Source of the DNA: Corynebacterium variabile
GTDB taxonomy: Bacteria > Actinomycetota > Actinomycetes > Mycobacteriales > Mycobacteriaceae
Direction of reading: 5' to 3'
Length of the DNA: 64,000 nucleotides
Assembly (NCBI RefSeq): GCF_006539825.1
Contig: NZ_BJNT01000008.1
Coordinates: 1 to 64,000, forward strand
Shown here: piece after piece, positions 33,673 through 43,178 of the stretch
Numbering within the stretch: position 1 is the first letter of the stretch
How the letters are laid out: each line of letters starts with the position of its first letter
Position numbers and translations under genes: made by a program
The notes under the pieces: model-generated
What the model was told of the DNA's origin: nothing
Seen by the model: the letters and a program-made list of their open reading frames with translations, nothing else
The model's database searches: none

Positions 33673-34554
33673 TCAGGCGTCCCACCCGTATCCGGAGTCA
33701 CCGACCACTCCCGCAGCCACGAACCCTGCGACCCGGTAGTCGTCACCGTCGTCGATGAAGACCACGAACCCGAGCGCCCGGTCACTGCGGTCGAGGACGG
33801 GGACCATCAACGAGGAGTCCATCTCCTCGGTCCTGAAGTTCTGCTCGCTGGACAGGGCGTCAAGGGCGTCCTGCACGGTGGTCCCCGAGGCGGAGGCCTC
33901 GTAGGCGACGACCGAACTGAACTCCGTGGCGGAGCCGGAGGACAGCCCTGCACCCCCGAAAAGGTCCTCCATTCCCGTGAAATCCCGCAGGCTGCCGCTG
34001 GCGCCGAGCTCCTCGGTGAGCTCGTCACGGACCCGTGGGTCGAAGTGGTCCTCCGCCCAGTCAGCCGCCTCATCACTGCTGCCCAGGGCGATGAACTCCC
34101 GGGTCATCGACTCGACCGCCTCGCGGTCGCCGGTGGAGATGACGTGTCCGGAGTCCCCGTCACCGCCGTTGAACAGGGCCACAGCGCCGGCGCCGAGCCC
34201 GAGACCGACCAGCAGGGCGACGACCGGCACGAGGATCCGCAGGGCGCCGCGTCCTCCCGACGGAGCACCGGTGGGTCCGGCGGGTCCGGAGAGGCTGCCA
34301 CCGGGGGCGGACGCCGCGAGCTGGCGCAGGGTGTCGGCGGTGACCGGCGGGCCGGCGGGATTGTCGAGCATCCGGTCGTAGGTGGTGCGCCGGGCGCCGT
34401 CCCCGAGGATCGTCCGGGCGCAGGTCAGTTCCTCGAGTGCCGCAGGGTTCTGTGACTGTGCCCAGGCAATGCGTTGGTCCAGTTCAGCGGCGAGGGCGTC
34501 CGGTGGCGCCGACCGGTCCAAGCCGAGTGAGGAGTAGAGGTCGTAGTGGCCCAT
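33673..34554 (-). CDS. Membrane protein with J-domain-like N-terminus
   Basis: The 293 residues begin with HYDLYSSLGLDRSAPPDALAAEL and LTCARTILGDGARRTTYDRML (3-64), the outline of a DnaJ domain. The HPD tripeptide needed to stimulate DnaK is absent (RIAWAQSQNPAALEEL in its place). A Gly/Pro linker (80-103), one membrane helix (about 105-128) and an external domain (130-293) follow. So it may be a J-like scaffold rather than a co-chaperone. ATG 34554. Such proteins recur in Corynebacterium as hypothetical proteins; I know no function. It is probably expressed with the next membrane protein gene at 32825. Confidence 0.78.
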   Translation of the reverse strand: MGHYDLYSSLGLDRSAPPDALAAELDQRIAWAQSQNPAALEELTCARTILGDGARRTTYDRMLDNPAGPPVTADTLRQLAASAPGGSLSGPAGPTGAPSGGRGALRILVPVVALLVGLGLGAGAVALFNGGDGDSGHVISTGDREAVESMTREFIALGSSDEAADWAEDHFDPRVRDELTEELGASGSLRDFTGMEDLFGGAGLSSGSATEFSSVVAYEASASGTTVQDALDALSSEQNFRTEEMDSSLMVPVLDRSDRALGFVVFIDDGDDYRVAGFVAAGVVGDSGYGWDA

Positions 34555-34580
34555 GGCGCGCGCTCCTTTGAATCCGGGGT

Positions 34581-34636
34581 GTTTTTGTCAGAAAAACACT
34601 GTGTCCCCCGCGACGATAGTCGACACGGGGGGACAC
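34581..34636 (-). terminator. Intrinsic terminator of purL
   Basis: GTGTCCCCC (34601-34609) pairs with GGGGGACAC (34628-34636). On the minus strand the stem is followed by AGTGTTTTT, a real T-tract. A second repeat GTGTTTTT/AAAAACAC (34579-34586, 34592-34599) overlaps this tail and may be an operator for the downstream gene. Confidence 0.75.
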
Positions 34637-34676
34637 CGGGGCACGGGAGCGCGGGGAAGAATCCCCGTCAGGTGGT

Positions 34677-37028
34677 CTAGTCGACCACGGAGTTCGCTCC
34701 GACGGCGTGGCTGAACAGCCCCGGAAGGGTGCCCTCCCACGCGGACTTCGCCTCGGCGACCGGCAGGGTGAAGGACGCACCCTCGGTGGTCACCTCGATG
34801 ACCTGACCCTCGACGTCGGTGGCGTCGCCGGAGACGACGGCCTTACCGAGGGTGACCACGGGCACACCGTTGGCGGCGAAGACGGACTCCGCCTCCGCGG
34901 CCTTGTCGGCGGCGACAGCCACGAGGACGCGGGACGCGGTCTCGGAGAACAGCGCGGTGAAGGTGTCTGCCACGGCATCGCCGGCAGCTGCGTCGGAGGC
35001 CAGCGACACAACCGGGTCGACGGACACGGCGGCACCGGCCTGGACGGCGAACTCGACGAGCGCCTGGGACAGGCCACCCTCGGAGAGGTCGTGGGCGGAA
35101 GCGACGGTGCCGCGCAGCGCGGACAGCGCCGCACCCAGCTTCTGCTCGTCGGCGAGGTCGACCTGCGGCGGCAGACCGGCGAGGGTGGAGTGGGCGACCT
35201 GCTGCCAGATGGAACCACCGAGCTCGTCGGCGGTGGCCTTACCGGCCAGCAGCAGGGTGTACTCCCCTGCCGGTGCCTGGGCCGGGATGCGGGTGGCGAC
35301 GTCGTCGATGGTGCCGAGCACGGCGATGACCGGGGTCGGCAGGATCGGGTCGGAGCCGGTCTGGTTGTAGAAGGAGACGTTGCCGCCGGTGACCGGGATA
35401 CCGAGCTCGGCGGCACCGTCGGCCAGACCGTGGACGGCCTCGCGGAACTGCCACATCACGCCGGCGTCCTCCGGGGAACCGAAGTTCAGGCAGTTGGACA
35501 GGGCGACCGGGGTCGCGCCGGTGACGGAGACGTTGCGGAACGCCTCGGCCAGGGCCAGGCGGGCGCCGGTGTTCGGGTCCAGCTTGGTGTACCGGCCGGA
35601 GGCGTCGGTGGCCACGGCGATGCCGCGTCCGGTCTCCTCGTCGATACGCAGGACGCCACCGTCGGCGTCCTTCGCCAGGACCGTGTTACCGCGGACGTAG
35701 CGGTCGTACTGCTCGGTGATGTACGCACGGGAGCACAGCGCGGGGCTTGCGGCGAGGTCGAGCACGGTCTGGCGCAGCTCATCGGCGGACGTCGGGCGGG
35801 CCAGATCAGGGGTCTCGTTGAGGGAGTCCTGGGTATCCGGCTTCGCGTAGGGGCGCTCGTAAACCGGGCCCTCGTCCGCCATGGAGGCGGCGTCGGCGTC
35901 GACGACGACCTCACCCTGGTGCTCGATGACGAGGTGCTCGCCGTCGGTGACCTCACCGAGGTCGGAGGCGATGACCTCCCACTTGGCGCAGATCTCCATG
36001 AAGGCGTCGACGTTGTCCGGCGTGACGACGGCCATCATGCGCTCCTGGGACTCCGAGGAGAGGATGTCCGCGGCGGACATGTTCTCGGCGCGCAGGTGCA
36101 CATTGTCGAGGTTGATGTGCATGCCACCGTCACCGGCGGCGGCGAGCTCGGCGGTGGCGCAGGACAGGCCCGCACCGCCGAGGTCCTGGATACCGACGAC
36201 CACACCGGCGTGGTAGAGGTCGAGGCAGCACTCGATGAGCACCTTCTCGGCGAAGGGGTCGCCGACCTGGACGGCGGGGAGCTTGCGCTCGGCGCCCTCC
36301 TCGAAAGTGTCGGAGGCGAGCACGGACACGCCGCCGATGCCGTCGAGACCGGTGCGGGAACCGAAGAGGATGACGCGGTTGCCGGTACCGGAGGCGAAGG
36401 CCAGCTTGAGGTCCTCGACCTTCAGCGTGCCGACACACAGGGCGTTGACCAGCGGGTTACCGGCGTAGGAGGCGTCGAAGACGGTCTCGCCGCCGAGGTT
36501 CGGCAGGCCGAGGCAGTTGCCGTAGCCGCCGACGCCGGCGACGACACCCGGCAGGACGCGCTGGGTGTCCGGGGCGTCTGCCGCACCGAAGCGCAGCTGG
36601 TCCATGACGGCGACGGGCCTCGCACCCATGGCCATGATGTCGCGGACGATGCCGCCGACGCCGGTGGCCGCACCCTGGTAGGGCTCGACGTAGGACGGGT
36701 GGTTGTGGGACTCGACCTTGAAGGTGACGGCGTTGCCGTCTCCGATGTCGATGACGCCGGCGTTCTCGCCGATGCCGGCGAGCATCTTGGACTGCATCTC
36801 CTCGGTGGTGGTCTCACCGAAGTAGCGCAGGTGGGTCTTGGAGGACTTGTAGGAGCAGTGCTCGGACCACATCACGGAGTACATGGCGAGCTCCGCGGCG
36901 GTGGGGCGGCGTCCGAGGATATCCCGGATGCGGCCGTACTCGTCCTCCTTGAGGCCGAGCTCGGCCCAGGGCTGCTCAAGATCCGGGGTGGCTACGGCGT
37001 TGGCGACGGTGTCGTTGTGGACAGTCAT
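34677..37028 (-). CDS. purL: Phosphoribosylformylglycinamidine synthase, large subunit
   Basis: Converts FGAR, ATP and glutamine-derived ammonia to FGAM in complex with PurQ and PurS. The 783 residues are the small-type PurL of actinobacteria and Bacillus, made of two PurM-like halves. Motifs include [71 protein letters not shown] and [16 protein letters not shown] 37028. It is the last gene of purS-purQ-purL, 27 bp after purQ, and ends at a strong intrinsic terminator. Confidence 0.97.
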   Translation of the reverse strand: MTVHNDTVANAVATPDLEQPWAELGLKEDEYGRIRDILGRRPTAAELAMYSVMWSEHCSYKSSKTHLRYFGETTTEEMQSKMLAGIGENAGVIDIGDGNAVTFKVESHNHPSYVEPYQGAATGVGGIVRDIMAMGARPVAVMDQLRFGAADAPDTQRVLPGVVAGVGGYGNCLGLPNLGGETVFDASYAGNPLVNALCVGTLKVEDLKLAFASGTGNRVILFGSRTGLDGIGGVSVLASDTFEEGAERKLPAVQVGDPFAEKVLIECCLDLYHAGVVVGIQDLGGAGLSCATAELAAAGDGGMHINLDNVHLRAENMSAADILSSESQERMMAVVTPDNVDAFMEICAKWEVIASDLGEVTDGEHLVIEHQGEVVVDADAASMADEGPVYERPYAKPDTQDSLNETPDLARPTSADELRQTVLDLAASPALCSRAYITEQYDRYVRGNTVLAKDADGGVLRIDEETGRGIAVATDASGRYTKLDPNTGARLALAEAFRNVSVTGATPVALSNCLNFGSPEDAGVMWQFREAVHGLADGAAELGIPVTGGNVSFYNQTGSDPILPTPVIAVLGTIDDVATRIPAQAPAGEYTLLLAGKATADELGGSIWQQVAHSTLAGLPPQVDLADEQKLGAALSALRGTVASAHDLSEGGLSQALVEFAVQAGAAVSVDPVVSLASDAAAGDAVADTFTALFSETASRVLVAVAADKAAEAESVFAANGVPVVTLGKAVVSGDATDVEGQVIEVTTEGASFTLPVAEAKSAWEGTLPGLFSHAVGANSVVD

Positions 37029-37055
37029 TGTTCTCCCTTGCGAAGACGCGGCGGA

Positions 37056-37727
37056 TCAGGCGGCGACGGAGCCGACGGCGGACAGGAACAGCTGCAGACC
37101 GTCGAGCGACGGGCCGGTGAGATTCTCCACGGCGTGCTCAGGGTGCGGCATGAGGCCGACGACGCGGCCGTTCGCGGAGCTGACACCGGCGATGCCGTTG
37201 ACCGAACCGTTGACGTTGTCGGTGTAGCGGAAGACCACGCGGCCCTCGGCCTCCAGCTCGGCGACGGTCTCGGCGGAGGCCTGGAAGCGTCCCTCACCGT
37301 GCTTGGACGGGATGAGGATCTTCTGACCCTCAGTGAAGGTGGAGGTCCAGGCGGTGGAAGTGTCGGCGACCTCGAGCCAGGCATCCGTGCAGTGGAAGTG
37401 CAGACCCTGGTTGCGGGTCAGGGCGCCGGGGAGCAGGCCCGCCTCGGTGAGGATCTGAAAGCCGTTGCAGATGCCCAGGACAGGCATGCCGGCGTTCGCA
37501 CGCTCGACGACGGAGCGCATGACGGGAGCCTGGGCGGCGATGGCGCCGGAACGCAGGTAGTCACCGTAGGAGAAGCCACCGGGGACGACGACGGCGTCGA
37601 CGTCCCTGAGGTCGGCGTCCGCGTGCCACAGGCTGACGGCCTCGGCACCGGCGATGGTCACGGCGCGGGCCGCGTCGACATCGTCGAGGGTGCCGGGGAA
37701 GGTGATGACACCGATACGGGCTGCCAT
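37056..37727 (-). CDS. purQ: Phosphoribosylformylglycinamidine synthase, glutaminase subunit
   Basis: Class I glutamine amidotransferase that feeds ammonia to PurL. The 223 residues have the nucleophile Cys in [11 protein letters not shown] (about residue 86), the oxyanion region [19 protein letters not shown], and the His/Glu pair in [11 protein letters not shown]. The start codon at 37725-37727 overlaps the purS stop by one base, giving translational coupling. Length and motifs are standard. Confidence 0.97.
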   Translation of the reverse strand: MAARIGVITFPGTLDDVDAARAVTIAGAEAVSLWHADADLRDVDAVVVPGGFSYGDYLRSGAIAAQAPVMRSVVERANAGMPVLGICNGFQILTEAGLLPGALTRNQGLHFHCTDAWLEVADTSTAWTSTFTEGQKILIPSKHGEGRFQASAETVAELEAEGRVVFRYTDNVNGSVNGIAGVSSANGRVVGLMPHPEHAVENLTGPSLDGLQLFLSAVGSVAA

Positions 37728-37981
37728 TACTTGTTCTCCCCGGCGAGCTCGGCGGTGACGACCTCGTAGTCCTCGATGACGGTGTTCGCCAGCAGGGTGG
37801 AGGCGATCCGGTCGAGGTCCTCGGCGGTCACGGTGCCGTCGACCTCGAGCTCGAAGCGCTTGCCCTGGCGCACGTCAGCGACTCCACTGACGCCGATGCG
37901 TCCCAGGGCTCGGACGACGGCCTGGCCCTGGGGGTCCAGGATCTCCGCCTTCGGCATGACATTGACTACGACTCGGGCCAC
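37727..37981 (-). CDS. purS: Phosphoribosylformylglycinamidine synthase, PurS subunit
   Basis: Small structural subunit that joins PurQ to PurL. The 84 residues begin [20 protein letters not shown] and continue with [22 protein letters not shown], as in C. glutamicum and Bacillus PurS. GTG 37981 is chosen over the ATG at 37996 because GGAGAG sits seven bases ahead of it; the ATG would be part of that ribosome site. First gene of the purSQL operon. The C-terminus overlaps the purQ start by one base. Confidence 0.93.
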   Translation of the reverse strand: MARVVVNVMPKAEILDPQGQAVVRALGRIGVSGVADVRQGKRFELEVDGTVTAEDLDRIASTLLANTVIEDYEVVTAELAGENK

Positions 37982-38048
37982 GGTGATTCTCTCCATAAGT
38001 CTGGGTTGGTGATCTGGGGTGGGCGATCTGGGTTGCTGAACAGGCACA

Positions 38049-38077
38049 ACCTTACCGGTTGGCCCGGACAGAGCGAA
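38049..38077 (-). promoter_or_regulatory. Promoter of purSQL
   Basis: Minus strand TTCGCT (38072-38077), 17-bp spacer, TAAGGT (38049-38054). Start near 38042, leaving a leader of about 60 nt. Confidence 0.4.
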
Positions 38078-38133
38078 CCGGGGCCGTCCCCTGCTCCCGT
38101 GGGCTCACAGGAGGGTGGGGACGACCCCGGTTC
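38075..38133 (-). terminator. Terminator of dctA
   Basis: GAACCGGGGCCGTCCCC (38075-38091) pairs with GGGGACGACCCCGGTTC (38117-38133) with one mismatch, plus an inner CTCC/GGAG stem, 24 nt after the dctA stop. Confidence 0.75.
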
Positions 38134-38156
38134 AGCGGGTCGCACTGCAGGTCAGG

Positions 38157-39590
38157 TCAGGGCTTCCAGATCTCGGTCTGGGGTTCCTGGACCGCCGGCT
38201 GCGGGTTGGCACCGACGAAAGCCTCGACCGGCGTCTGCTCCGCGACTTCACTCGAGGTGTATTCCACCTTGCGGTCGAGGACATCGTGGGCACGCTGCAG
38301 GTCGATGGACTTCGTCCACTTGCCGACAAGGAAGGTGGCGACCGCGTTACCGGTGAAGTTCGTCAGCGACCGGGCCTCCGACATGAACTTGTCGATACCG
38401 AGGATCGTGTCCACACCGGAGAGCATCTGCGGCTCGTGCGCCTGCAGACCTGCGGCCAGGGTCGCGATACCTGCACCGGAGACGCCTGCAGCACCCTTGG
38501 ACGCGATGATCATGATGATCATGAGGCTGACCTGCTCACCGATGCTCATCGGCATGTCCATCGCCTCGGCGATGAAGATCGAAGACATGGTGAGGTAGAT
38601 CGCGGTGCCGTCCAGGTTGAAGGAGTAGCCGGTCGGCACGACGATGCCGACAGTGGACTTGTCCACACCGGCGAAGCCCATCTTGTCGATGAGCTGCGGC
38701 AGCGCGGACTCGGAGGACGAGGTGCCGAAGATGAGCAGGTACTCGCTGCCGAGGTAGCGCAGCAGCTTGAAGATGCTGAGCCCGGTCACGGTCTTGAGCA
38801 TCGTGCCCAGCACCATCGTGATGAAGAGGATGCAGGTGATCCAGAACGCGAGCATGAGCTTCATCAGGCTCCAGACGGCGTCCATACCGGTCTCGCCGAC
38901 GACACCGGCCATCGCGCCGAAGGCACCGATCGGGGCGACCCACAGAACCATCGCCATGACCTTGAAGACGACCTGCTGACCGAGCTCCACGGCGTAGAGC
39001 ACCGGGCCGGCGACCTTGTTCGGCATGGCCTGGACGGCGAAACCGACGAGCAGAGCGATGAACAGGGCCTGCAGGATCTCGCCGGAAGTCAGGGAGGACA
39101 CCATGGTGTCCGGGATGATCTCCTCGATAATCCCCTGGACACCGTCACTCTTCTGCTCGCCGCCCGGGTACTTGTCGGAGTCACCCGGGGCGATGCTCAG
39201 CCCATTGCCCGGGTCAAGGAGGTTGCCCACGAGCAGGCCGATGGCCAGGGCGAAGGTCGACATAATGATGAAGTAGACCAGGGCCATGCCGCCGGCCTTA
39301 CCCACTGTCGCTGCTTCACGGACATGACCGACGCCGACGACGATAGTGCAGAAGATGATCGGCGCGATCATCATCTTGATCAGGTTGACGAACATCGTTC
39401 CGAGGAACTTGACGTTCGATGCCACGCCCGGGGCAACGAGCCCCAGGATGACGCCCGCGACAATCGCGATGATGACGGTGATGTAGAGCCACTGGCTCTT
39501 GTTGATCTTCTTCTTCGGCTTCACTGCCGGTGATGCGGCGGCGGAGGACGCGGTGGTGGCGTCCTGTTCCGGAGACTCTTGACTGCTCAT
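38157..39590 (-). CDS. dctA: C4-dicarboxylate:cation symporter (DAACS family)
   Basis: Imports succinate, fumarate and malate with cations; C. glutamicum DctA is the close relative at the same locus. The 477 residues have eight membrane helices and two re-entrant hairpins. Hallmarks are the serine-rich FGTSSSESALPQLIDKMGFAG (hairpin 1), VPTGYSFNLDGTAIYLTMSSIFIAEA (motif NxDGTAIY, substrate site) and SKGAAGVSGAGIATLAAGLQ (hairpin 2). A cytosolic N-tail with KPKKKINKSQW precedes helix 1. A glutamate/aspartate carrier of the same family is possible, but the locus favours dicarboxylates. Three TCACA-type half sites lie upstream. Confidence 0.88.
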   Translation of the reverse strand: MSSQESPEQDATTASSAAASPAVKPKKKINKSQWLYITVIIAIVAGVILGLVAPGVASNVKFLGTMFVNLIKMMIAPIIFCTIVVGVGHVREAATVGKAGGMALVYFIIMSTFALAIGLLVGNLLDPGNGLSIAPGDSDKYPGGEQKSDGVQGIIEEIIPDTMVSSLTSGEILQALFIALLVGFAVQAMPNKVAGPVLYAVELGQQVVFKVMAMVLWVAPIGAFGAMAGVVGETGMDAVWSLMKLMLAFWITCILFITMVLGTMLKTVTGLSIFKLLRYLGSEYLLIFGTSSSESALPQLIDKMGFAGVDKSTVGIVVPTGYSFNLDGTAIYLTMSSIFIAEAMDMPMSIGEQVSLMIIMIIASKGAAGVSGAGIATLAAGLQAHEPQMLSGVDTILGIDKFMSEARSLTNFTGNAVATFLVGKWTKSIDLQRAHDVLDRKVEYTSSEVAEQTPVEAFVGANPQPAVQEPQTEIWKP

Positions 39591-39682
39591 AGTCGCAAGA
39601 ATCTACCCCCGTCCGACCCCCTCTCCAAAAGATTCTTCCTCGGTTCCGTACCGGTCCCCCCGCCGATCAGGTATGGGCACGA

Positions 39683-39732
39683 TCACACCACCTCACATGA
39701 ACGATATTCACTCACATCGTTATCCCAGTATA
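39683..39732 (-). promoter_or_regulatory. dctA upstream region: TATACT box and TCACA half sites
   Basis: A -10-like TATACT (39727-39732, minus strand) is followed by TCACA (39683-39687), CTCACAT (39692-39698) and CTCACAT (39711-39717), read on the plus strand. The half sites resemble those of CRP-type GlxR but are direct repeats, so another regulator such as DctR is as likely. Confidence 0.35.
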
Positions 39733-39759
39733 TGGTCATAAACTGGTCAGAACGTGAAA

Positions 39760-39786
39760 CCCGGTGTCCGCCAGGCGGACACCGGG
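39760..39786 (-). terminator. Terminator of the oligopeptidase gene
   Basis: CCCGGTGTCCGCC (39760-39772) and GGCGGACACCGGG (39774-39786) pair perfectly, and the minus strand continues with GTTTCAC, a short T-tract. Confidence 0.75.
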
Positions 39787-39804
39787 GGTGATTCAGGCAG
39801 ATCC

Positions 39805-41991
39805 TCAGAGACGTTCGGTGGCACCCATCAGGTCCAGTTCCCAGGCGATCTCGAAGGAAGTCTGGTGCCACTTGGCGTAGCGTCCGGACACTCCCCCGTG
39901 CCCGGAAGACATGTCGGTCTTCAGCAGGATCTCCCCGGACTCCGGCAACGCCGTCTCCCGCAGTTTCGCCACCCACTTGCTCGGCTCCACGTAGAGCACG
40001 CGCGTGTCGTTGAAGCCGCTGACCGCGAGGATCGACGGGTACTTCTGCGCCGTCACATTCTCGTAGGGCGCGTAGGTCGCCATGTAGTCGTACACCCCGG
40101 CATCGTGGTACGGGTCTCCCCATTCCTCCCACTCGGTGACGGTCAGCGGCAGCTCGGGCATGAGGATCGAGGTCAGCGGATCCACGAACGGCACCACGGC
40201 CTCGATTCCGACGAACCGGTCCGGGGCCATGTTCGCCACCGCGCCCATGAGCAGGCCACCGGCGGACCCGCCCTCGGCGACCATCCGCTCGCGGGTCGTC
40301 ATCCCGGCGGCGATCAGGTTGTCGGCCACGTCGATGAAGTCGGTGAAGGTCGTCTTCTTGTGCAGTTCCTTGCCCTGCTCATACCAGGCACGGCCCATCT
40401 CGCCACCGCCACGGACGTGCGCGACGGCGTAGACCACGCCGCGGTCCAGCATCGACAGGCGGAACACCGAGAAATACGGGTCCATGCAGGCCTCGTAGGA
40501 GCCGTAGCCGTAGAGCAGCACGGGATTGACCCGGTCCAGCGGCACATCGGTGCGGTGGATCAGCGAGACCGGGATGTCCGCACCGTCGGTGGCGGTCACC
40601 CAGCGGCGGGACGCCGTGTACAGCGACAGATCCACATCACCGAGGACCTCCTGCTGCTTGCGCAGCGTCCGCTCGCCGGACGCCAGGTCGATCTCCCACA
40701 CCTGCCCCGGGGTGACGTAACTGGTGTAGCTGACCCGGAGCACCGGGGACTCCCACTCCGCGTTCCCGGTACTGCCGGCGGAGTACAGCTCCTCGTCGAA
40801 GGTGATGGGTTCGAAAGTGCCCCAGCCCGTGGCGTCCTCACCGTCACTACCGCCGAGCATCATCAGCGAGAGCTTCTCGATGGCGTCGTCGCGGGTGGCG
40901 AGCACGATGTGGTCGGCGAAGACATCCACACCTTCGACACGACGGTCGTCACGGTGCTCCACCATGACCGTCAGCGCGTCCAGATCGATGATCGGACCGA
41001 CCGGGCAGCGTCCCAGCTCGCCGTTGGGCCGCTTGTCGAGCGAGTCGTGGAGCACCAGCCAGTGGTCCTCCCCACCGACGACCGCATGGTCGACGTCGTA
41101 CTGCACACCCTGTTCCCGCGGGCGGATGCAGGTCAGCTCACCGTCGGCGTTCTCCCCGTCGGCGCCGAGATCGAGGTACCAGGACTCACTGGTCGTCTTC
41201 GAGGCCGCGGAGACCAGCAGGAACCGCTCGGAGCGGGTCACCCCGACCCCGACCCAGTAGTGCTCGTCCTCCTCCCGGAAGATGCAGACGTCCTCACTGA
41301 CCGGGCTGCCGATATGGTGACGCCACACCTCGTGGGGACGCCAGGCCTCGTCCACCCGCTGGTAGAAGAGATAGTCGTCGCCGACCCACGTCGCGCCGGA
41401 GGAGATACCGGGGATCTCGTCGTCCAGCAGTTCCCCCGCGGCGAGATCCTTGATCCGCAGATCATAACGCTCGTCGCCGGCCAGGTCGACGGAGTACGCG
41501 AGGTAACGGCCGTCGAGAGTCACGCTCGTCGCACCGAGACTGAAGAATTCGTGGCCCTCGGCGAGCTCATTGCTGTCGAGGATGACCTCCTCATCCGGCG
41601 CCGGTTCCCCCGGCACAATCTCGGGCGGGGTCCACGGGGTGGCGTCATCGACAGGGATACGGCTGGAGATGCCGTAGCTCTTGCCCTCCTCGGTGCGGGA
41701 GAAGTACCAGTAGCGCCCGGCGCGGACCGGCAGGGACATGTCGGTCTCGCGGATACGCTCCTTCACCTCGCCGAAGATGGCGTCCTCCAGCGGCTTGAGG
41801 TGGGCAGTGCGTGCGTCGGTGAAGGCGTTCTCCGCCTCGAGGTACTCGCGGACCGCCGGGTTCTCCTTCTCCCGGAGCCACTCGTAGTCGTCGTGGAACT
41901 CACGGCCGTGGAAGGAGCGGGTGTGCGGGATCTTCGCGGCGACCGGGGGAAGAGCCGCCACGGTCGCGGGCATCGGAGTGTCTGAATCCAT
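39805..41991 (-). CDS. ptrB: S9A oligopeptidase (oligopeptidase B / prolyl oligopeptidase family)
   Basis: Cytosolic serine peptidase that degrades short peptides. The 728 residues have an N-terminal beta-propeller (about 75-440) gating a C-terminal alpha/beta hydrolase. The catalytic Ser is in AEGGSAGGLLMG, Asp in VSGFNDTRV and His in MSSGHGGVSGRY. HVRGGGEMGRAWYEQGK and the WGDPY loop favour oligopeptidase B (cleavage after Arg/Lys) over prolyl specificity. No signal peptide. ATG 41991. It lies between dctA and purC, as in C. glutamicum (ptrB) and M. tuberculosis. Confidence 0.9.
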   Translation of the reverse strand: MDSDTPMPATVAALPPVAAKIPHTRSFHGREFHDDYEWLREKENPAVREYLEAENAFTDARTAHLKPLEDAIFGEVKERIRETDMSLPVRAGRYWYFSRTEEGKSYGISSRIPVDDATPWTPPEIVPGEPAPDEEVILDSNELAEGHEFFSLGATSVTLDGRYLAYSVDLAGDERYDLRIKDLAAGELLDDEIPGISSGATWVGDDYLFYQRVDEAWRPHEVWRHHIGSPVSEDVCIFREEDEHYWVGVGVTRSERFLLVSAASKTTSESWYLDLGADGENADGELTCIRPREQGVQYDVDHAVVGGEDHWLVLHDSLDKRPNGELGRCPVGPIIDLDALTVMVEHRDDRRVEGVDVFADHIVLATRDDAIEKLSLMMLGGSDGEDATGWGTFEPITFDEELYSAGSTGNAEWESPVLRVSYTSYVTPGQVWEIDLASGERTLRKQQEVLGDVDLSLYTASRRWVTATDGADIPVSLIHRTDVPLDRVNPVLLYGYGSYEACMDPYFSVFRLSMLDRGVVYAVAHVRGGGEMGRAWYEQGKELHKKTTFTDFIDVADNLIAAGMTTRERMVAEGGSAGGLLMGAVANMAPDRFVGIEAVVPFVDPLTSILMPELPLTVTEWEEWGDPYHDAGVYDYMATYAPYENVTAQKYPSILAVSGFNDTRVLYVEPSKWVAKLRETALPESGEILLKTDMSSGHGGVSGRYAKWHQTSFEIAWELDLMGATERL

Positions 41992-42036
41992 GACGCCCGA
42001 TCGTAGCCGCGACGAGTGGTGTGGGCAGCAGCAGGC

Positions 42037-42936
42037 TCAGTAGCCCGCGCAGGTGCCGATCCAGTCGGCGAAGCGGTTGCCGGAGATCCGCTCGTAGGCC
42101 TCGATGTAACGCTCGCGGGTGGCCTCGACGACCGAACCGGGCAGCTCCGGCGGCGGGGTCTGGGACTTGATGTCCCAGCCGGACTTCGGGCCGGTCAGCC
42201 AGTTGCGCACGTACTGCTTGTCGAAGCTGGGCTGGACCTTGCCCTCCTCGTAGGTGTCCGCCGGCCAGTAGCGGGAGGAGTCCGGGGTGAGGACCTCGTC
42301 GCCGAGGACCAGGTTGCCCTCGGCGTCCAGACCGAACTCGAACTTCGTGTCGGCGAGGATGATGCCGTGCTCGGCGGCGATGGCCGCAGCCTGGCTGTAG
42401 ATGCTGATGGACGCCTCGCGCAACTGCTCGGCGCGCTCCTGCCCCAGGTCAGCGACGACCCGGTCGAAGGAGACGTTCTCGTCGTGGTCACCGATCTCAG
42501 CCTTGGTGGCCGGGGTGAAGAGCGGCTCCGGCAGCTTGGACGCCTCGGTGAGACCCTCGGGCAGCTCGACACCGCAGACGGTGCCGTTCTCCCGGTACTC
42601 CTTGAGCCCGGACCCGGTGAGGTAGCCGCGGACGACGCACTCGAAGGGGAGCATCTCCAGCTTGCGGCAGACCATTGCCCGCCCGAGGACCTTCTCCGGG
42701 ATCCGCTCATCGTCGGCGGAACCGGCGAGGTGGTTCGGGAAGTCCAGGGCGTCGAAGAAGAAGTCGCTCATCGCGGTGAGGACGCGTCCCTTGTCAGGGA
42801 TGTCGGTGTCCAGGACGTAGTCGTAGGCGGAGATCCGGTCGGTGGCCACCATGAGGAGGGTGGCGTCGTCGATCTCGTAGATCTCGCGCACTTTACCTGC
42901 GGAAAAGTGCGTGTACTCGGACAAGTCAGGTCGCAT
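42037..42936 (-). CDS. purC: Phosphoribosylaminoimidazole-succinocarboxamide synthase
   Basis: Adds aspartate to CAIR with ATP to form SAICAR in purine synthesis. The 299 residues start [24 protein letters not shown] (ATP loop GKVREIYE), continue with [21 protein letters not shown], the [14 protein letters not shown] segment and [14 protein letters not shown] 42936 lies 8 nt after TAAACT, a leaderless arrangement; the frame is open upstream but without similarity. purB lies 15 kb away, separated by the opp-prp-pyc block. Confidence 0.96.
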   Translation of the reverse strand: MRPDLSEYTHFSAGKVREIYEIDDATLLMVATDRISAYDYVLDTDIPDKGRVLTAMSDFFFDALDFPNHLAGSADDERIPEKVLGRAMVCRKLEMLPFECVVRGYLTGSGLKEYRENGTVCGVELPEGLTEASKLPEPLFTPATKAEIGDHDENVSFDRVVADLGQERAEQLREASISIYSQAAAIAAEHGIILADTKFEFGLDAEGNLVLGDEVLTPDSSRYWPADTYEEGKVQPSFDKQYVRNWLTGPKSGWDIKSQTPPPELPGSVVEATRERYIEAYERISGNRFADWIGTCAGY

Positions 42937-42944
42937 GGGGGCAC

Positions 42945-42973
42945 AGTTTAGCCCCCATGCCAGCCGATCTCCA
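42945..42973 (-). promoter_or_regulatory. Leaderless promoter of purC
   Basis: Minus strand TGGAGA (42968-42973), 17-bp spacer, TAAACT (42945-42950), then 8 nt to the ATG. Confidence 0.5.
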
Positions 42974-43062
42974 CGTGGCCACCCCACAGCCGGGTGGCAG
43001 ACATCACACGGCCTACGCCGGGCGTCTTCCCGGATGAATATCCGGTGCACCCCTGGTAACTC

Positions 43063-43068
43063 TAAAGT
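43063..43068 (+). promoter_or_regulatory. Candidate -10 box of the oligopeptide transporter operon
   Basis: TAAAGT, about 110 nt before the substrate-binding protein start. No convincing -35. Confidence 0.3.
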
Positions 43069-43178
43069 AACTGTGGTCCGGATCTCACGACCCCGGTCGT
43101 CGTGATCCAGCAACCAGATGTCCCCGACCGTCTCCATCGGCCCCGGGCCCCCTACCCCTTCTGACGAAAGGCACCGAC

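Noticed and set aside
34707..37769. A 1020-codon open frame opposite purL and purQ
   Set aside because: It is the mirror of highly conserved genes, with Gly/Asp/Arg/Val-rich content typical of antisense frames in high-GC DNA and no family motif.
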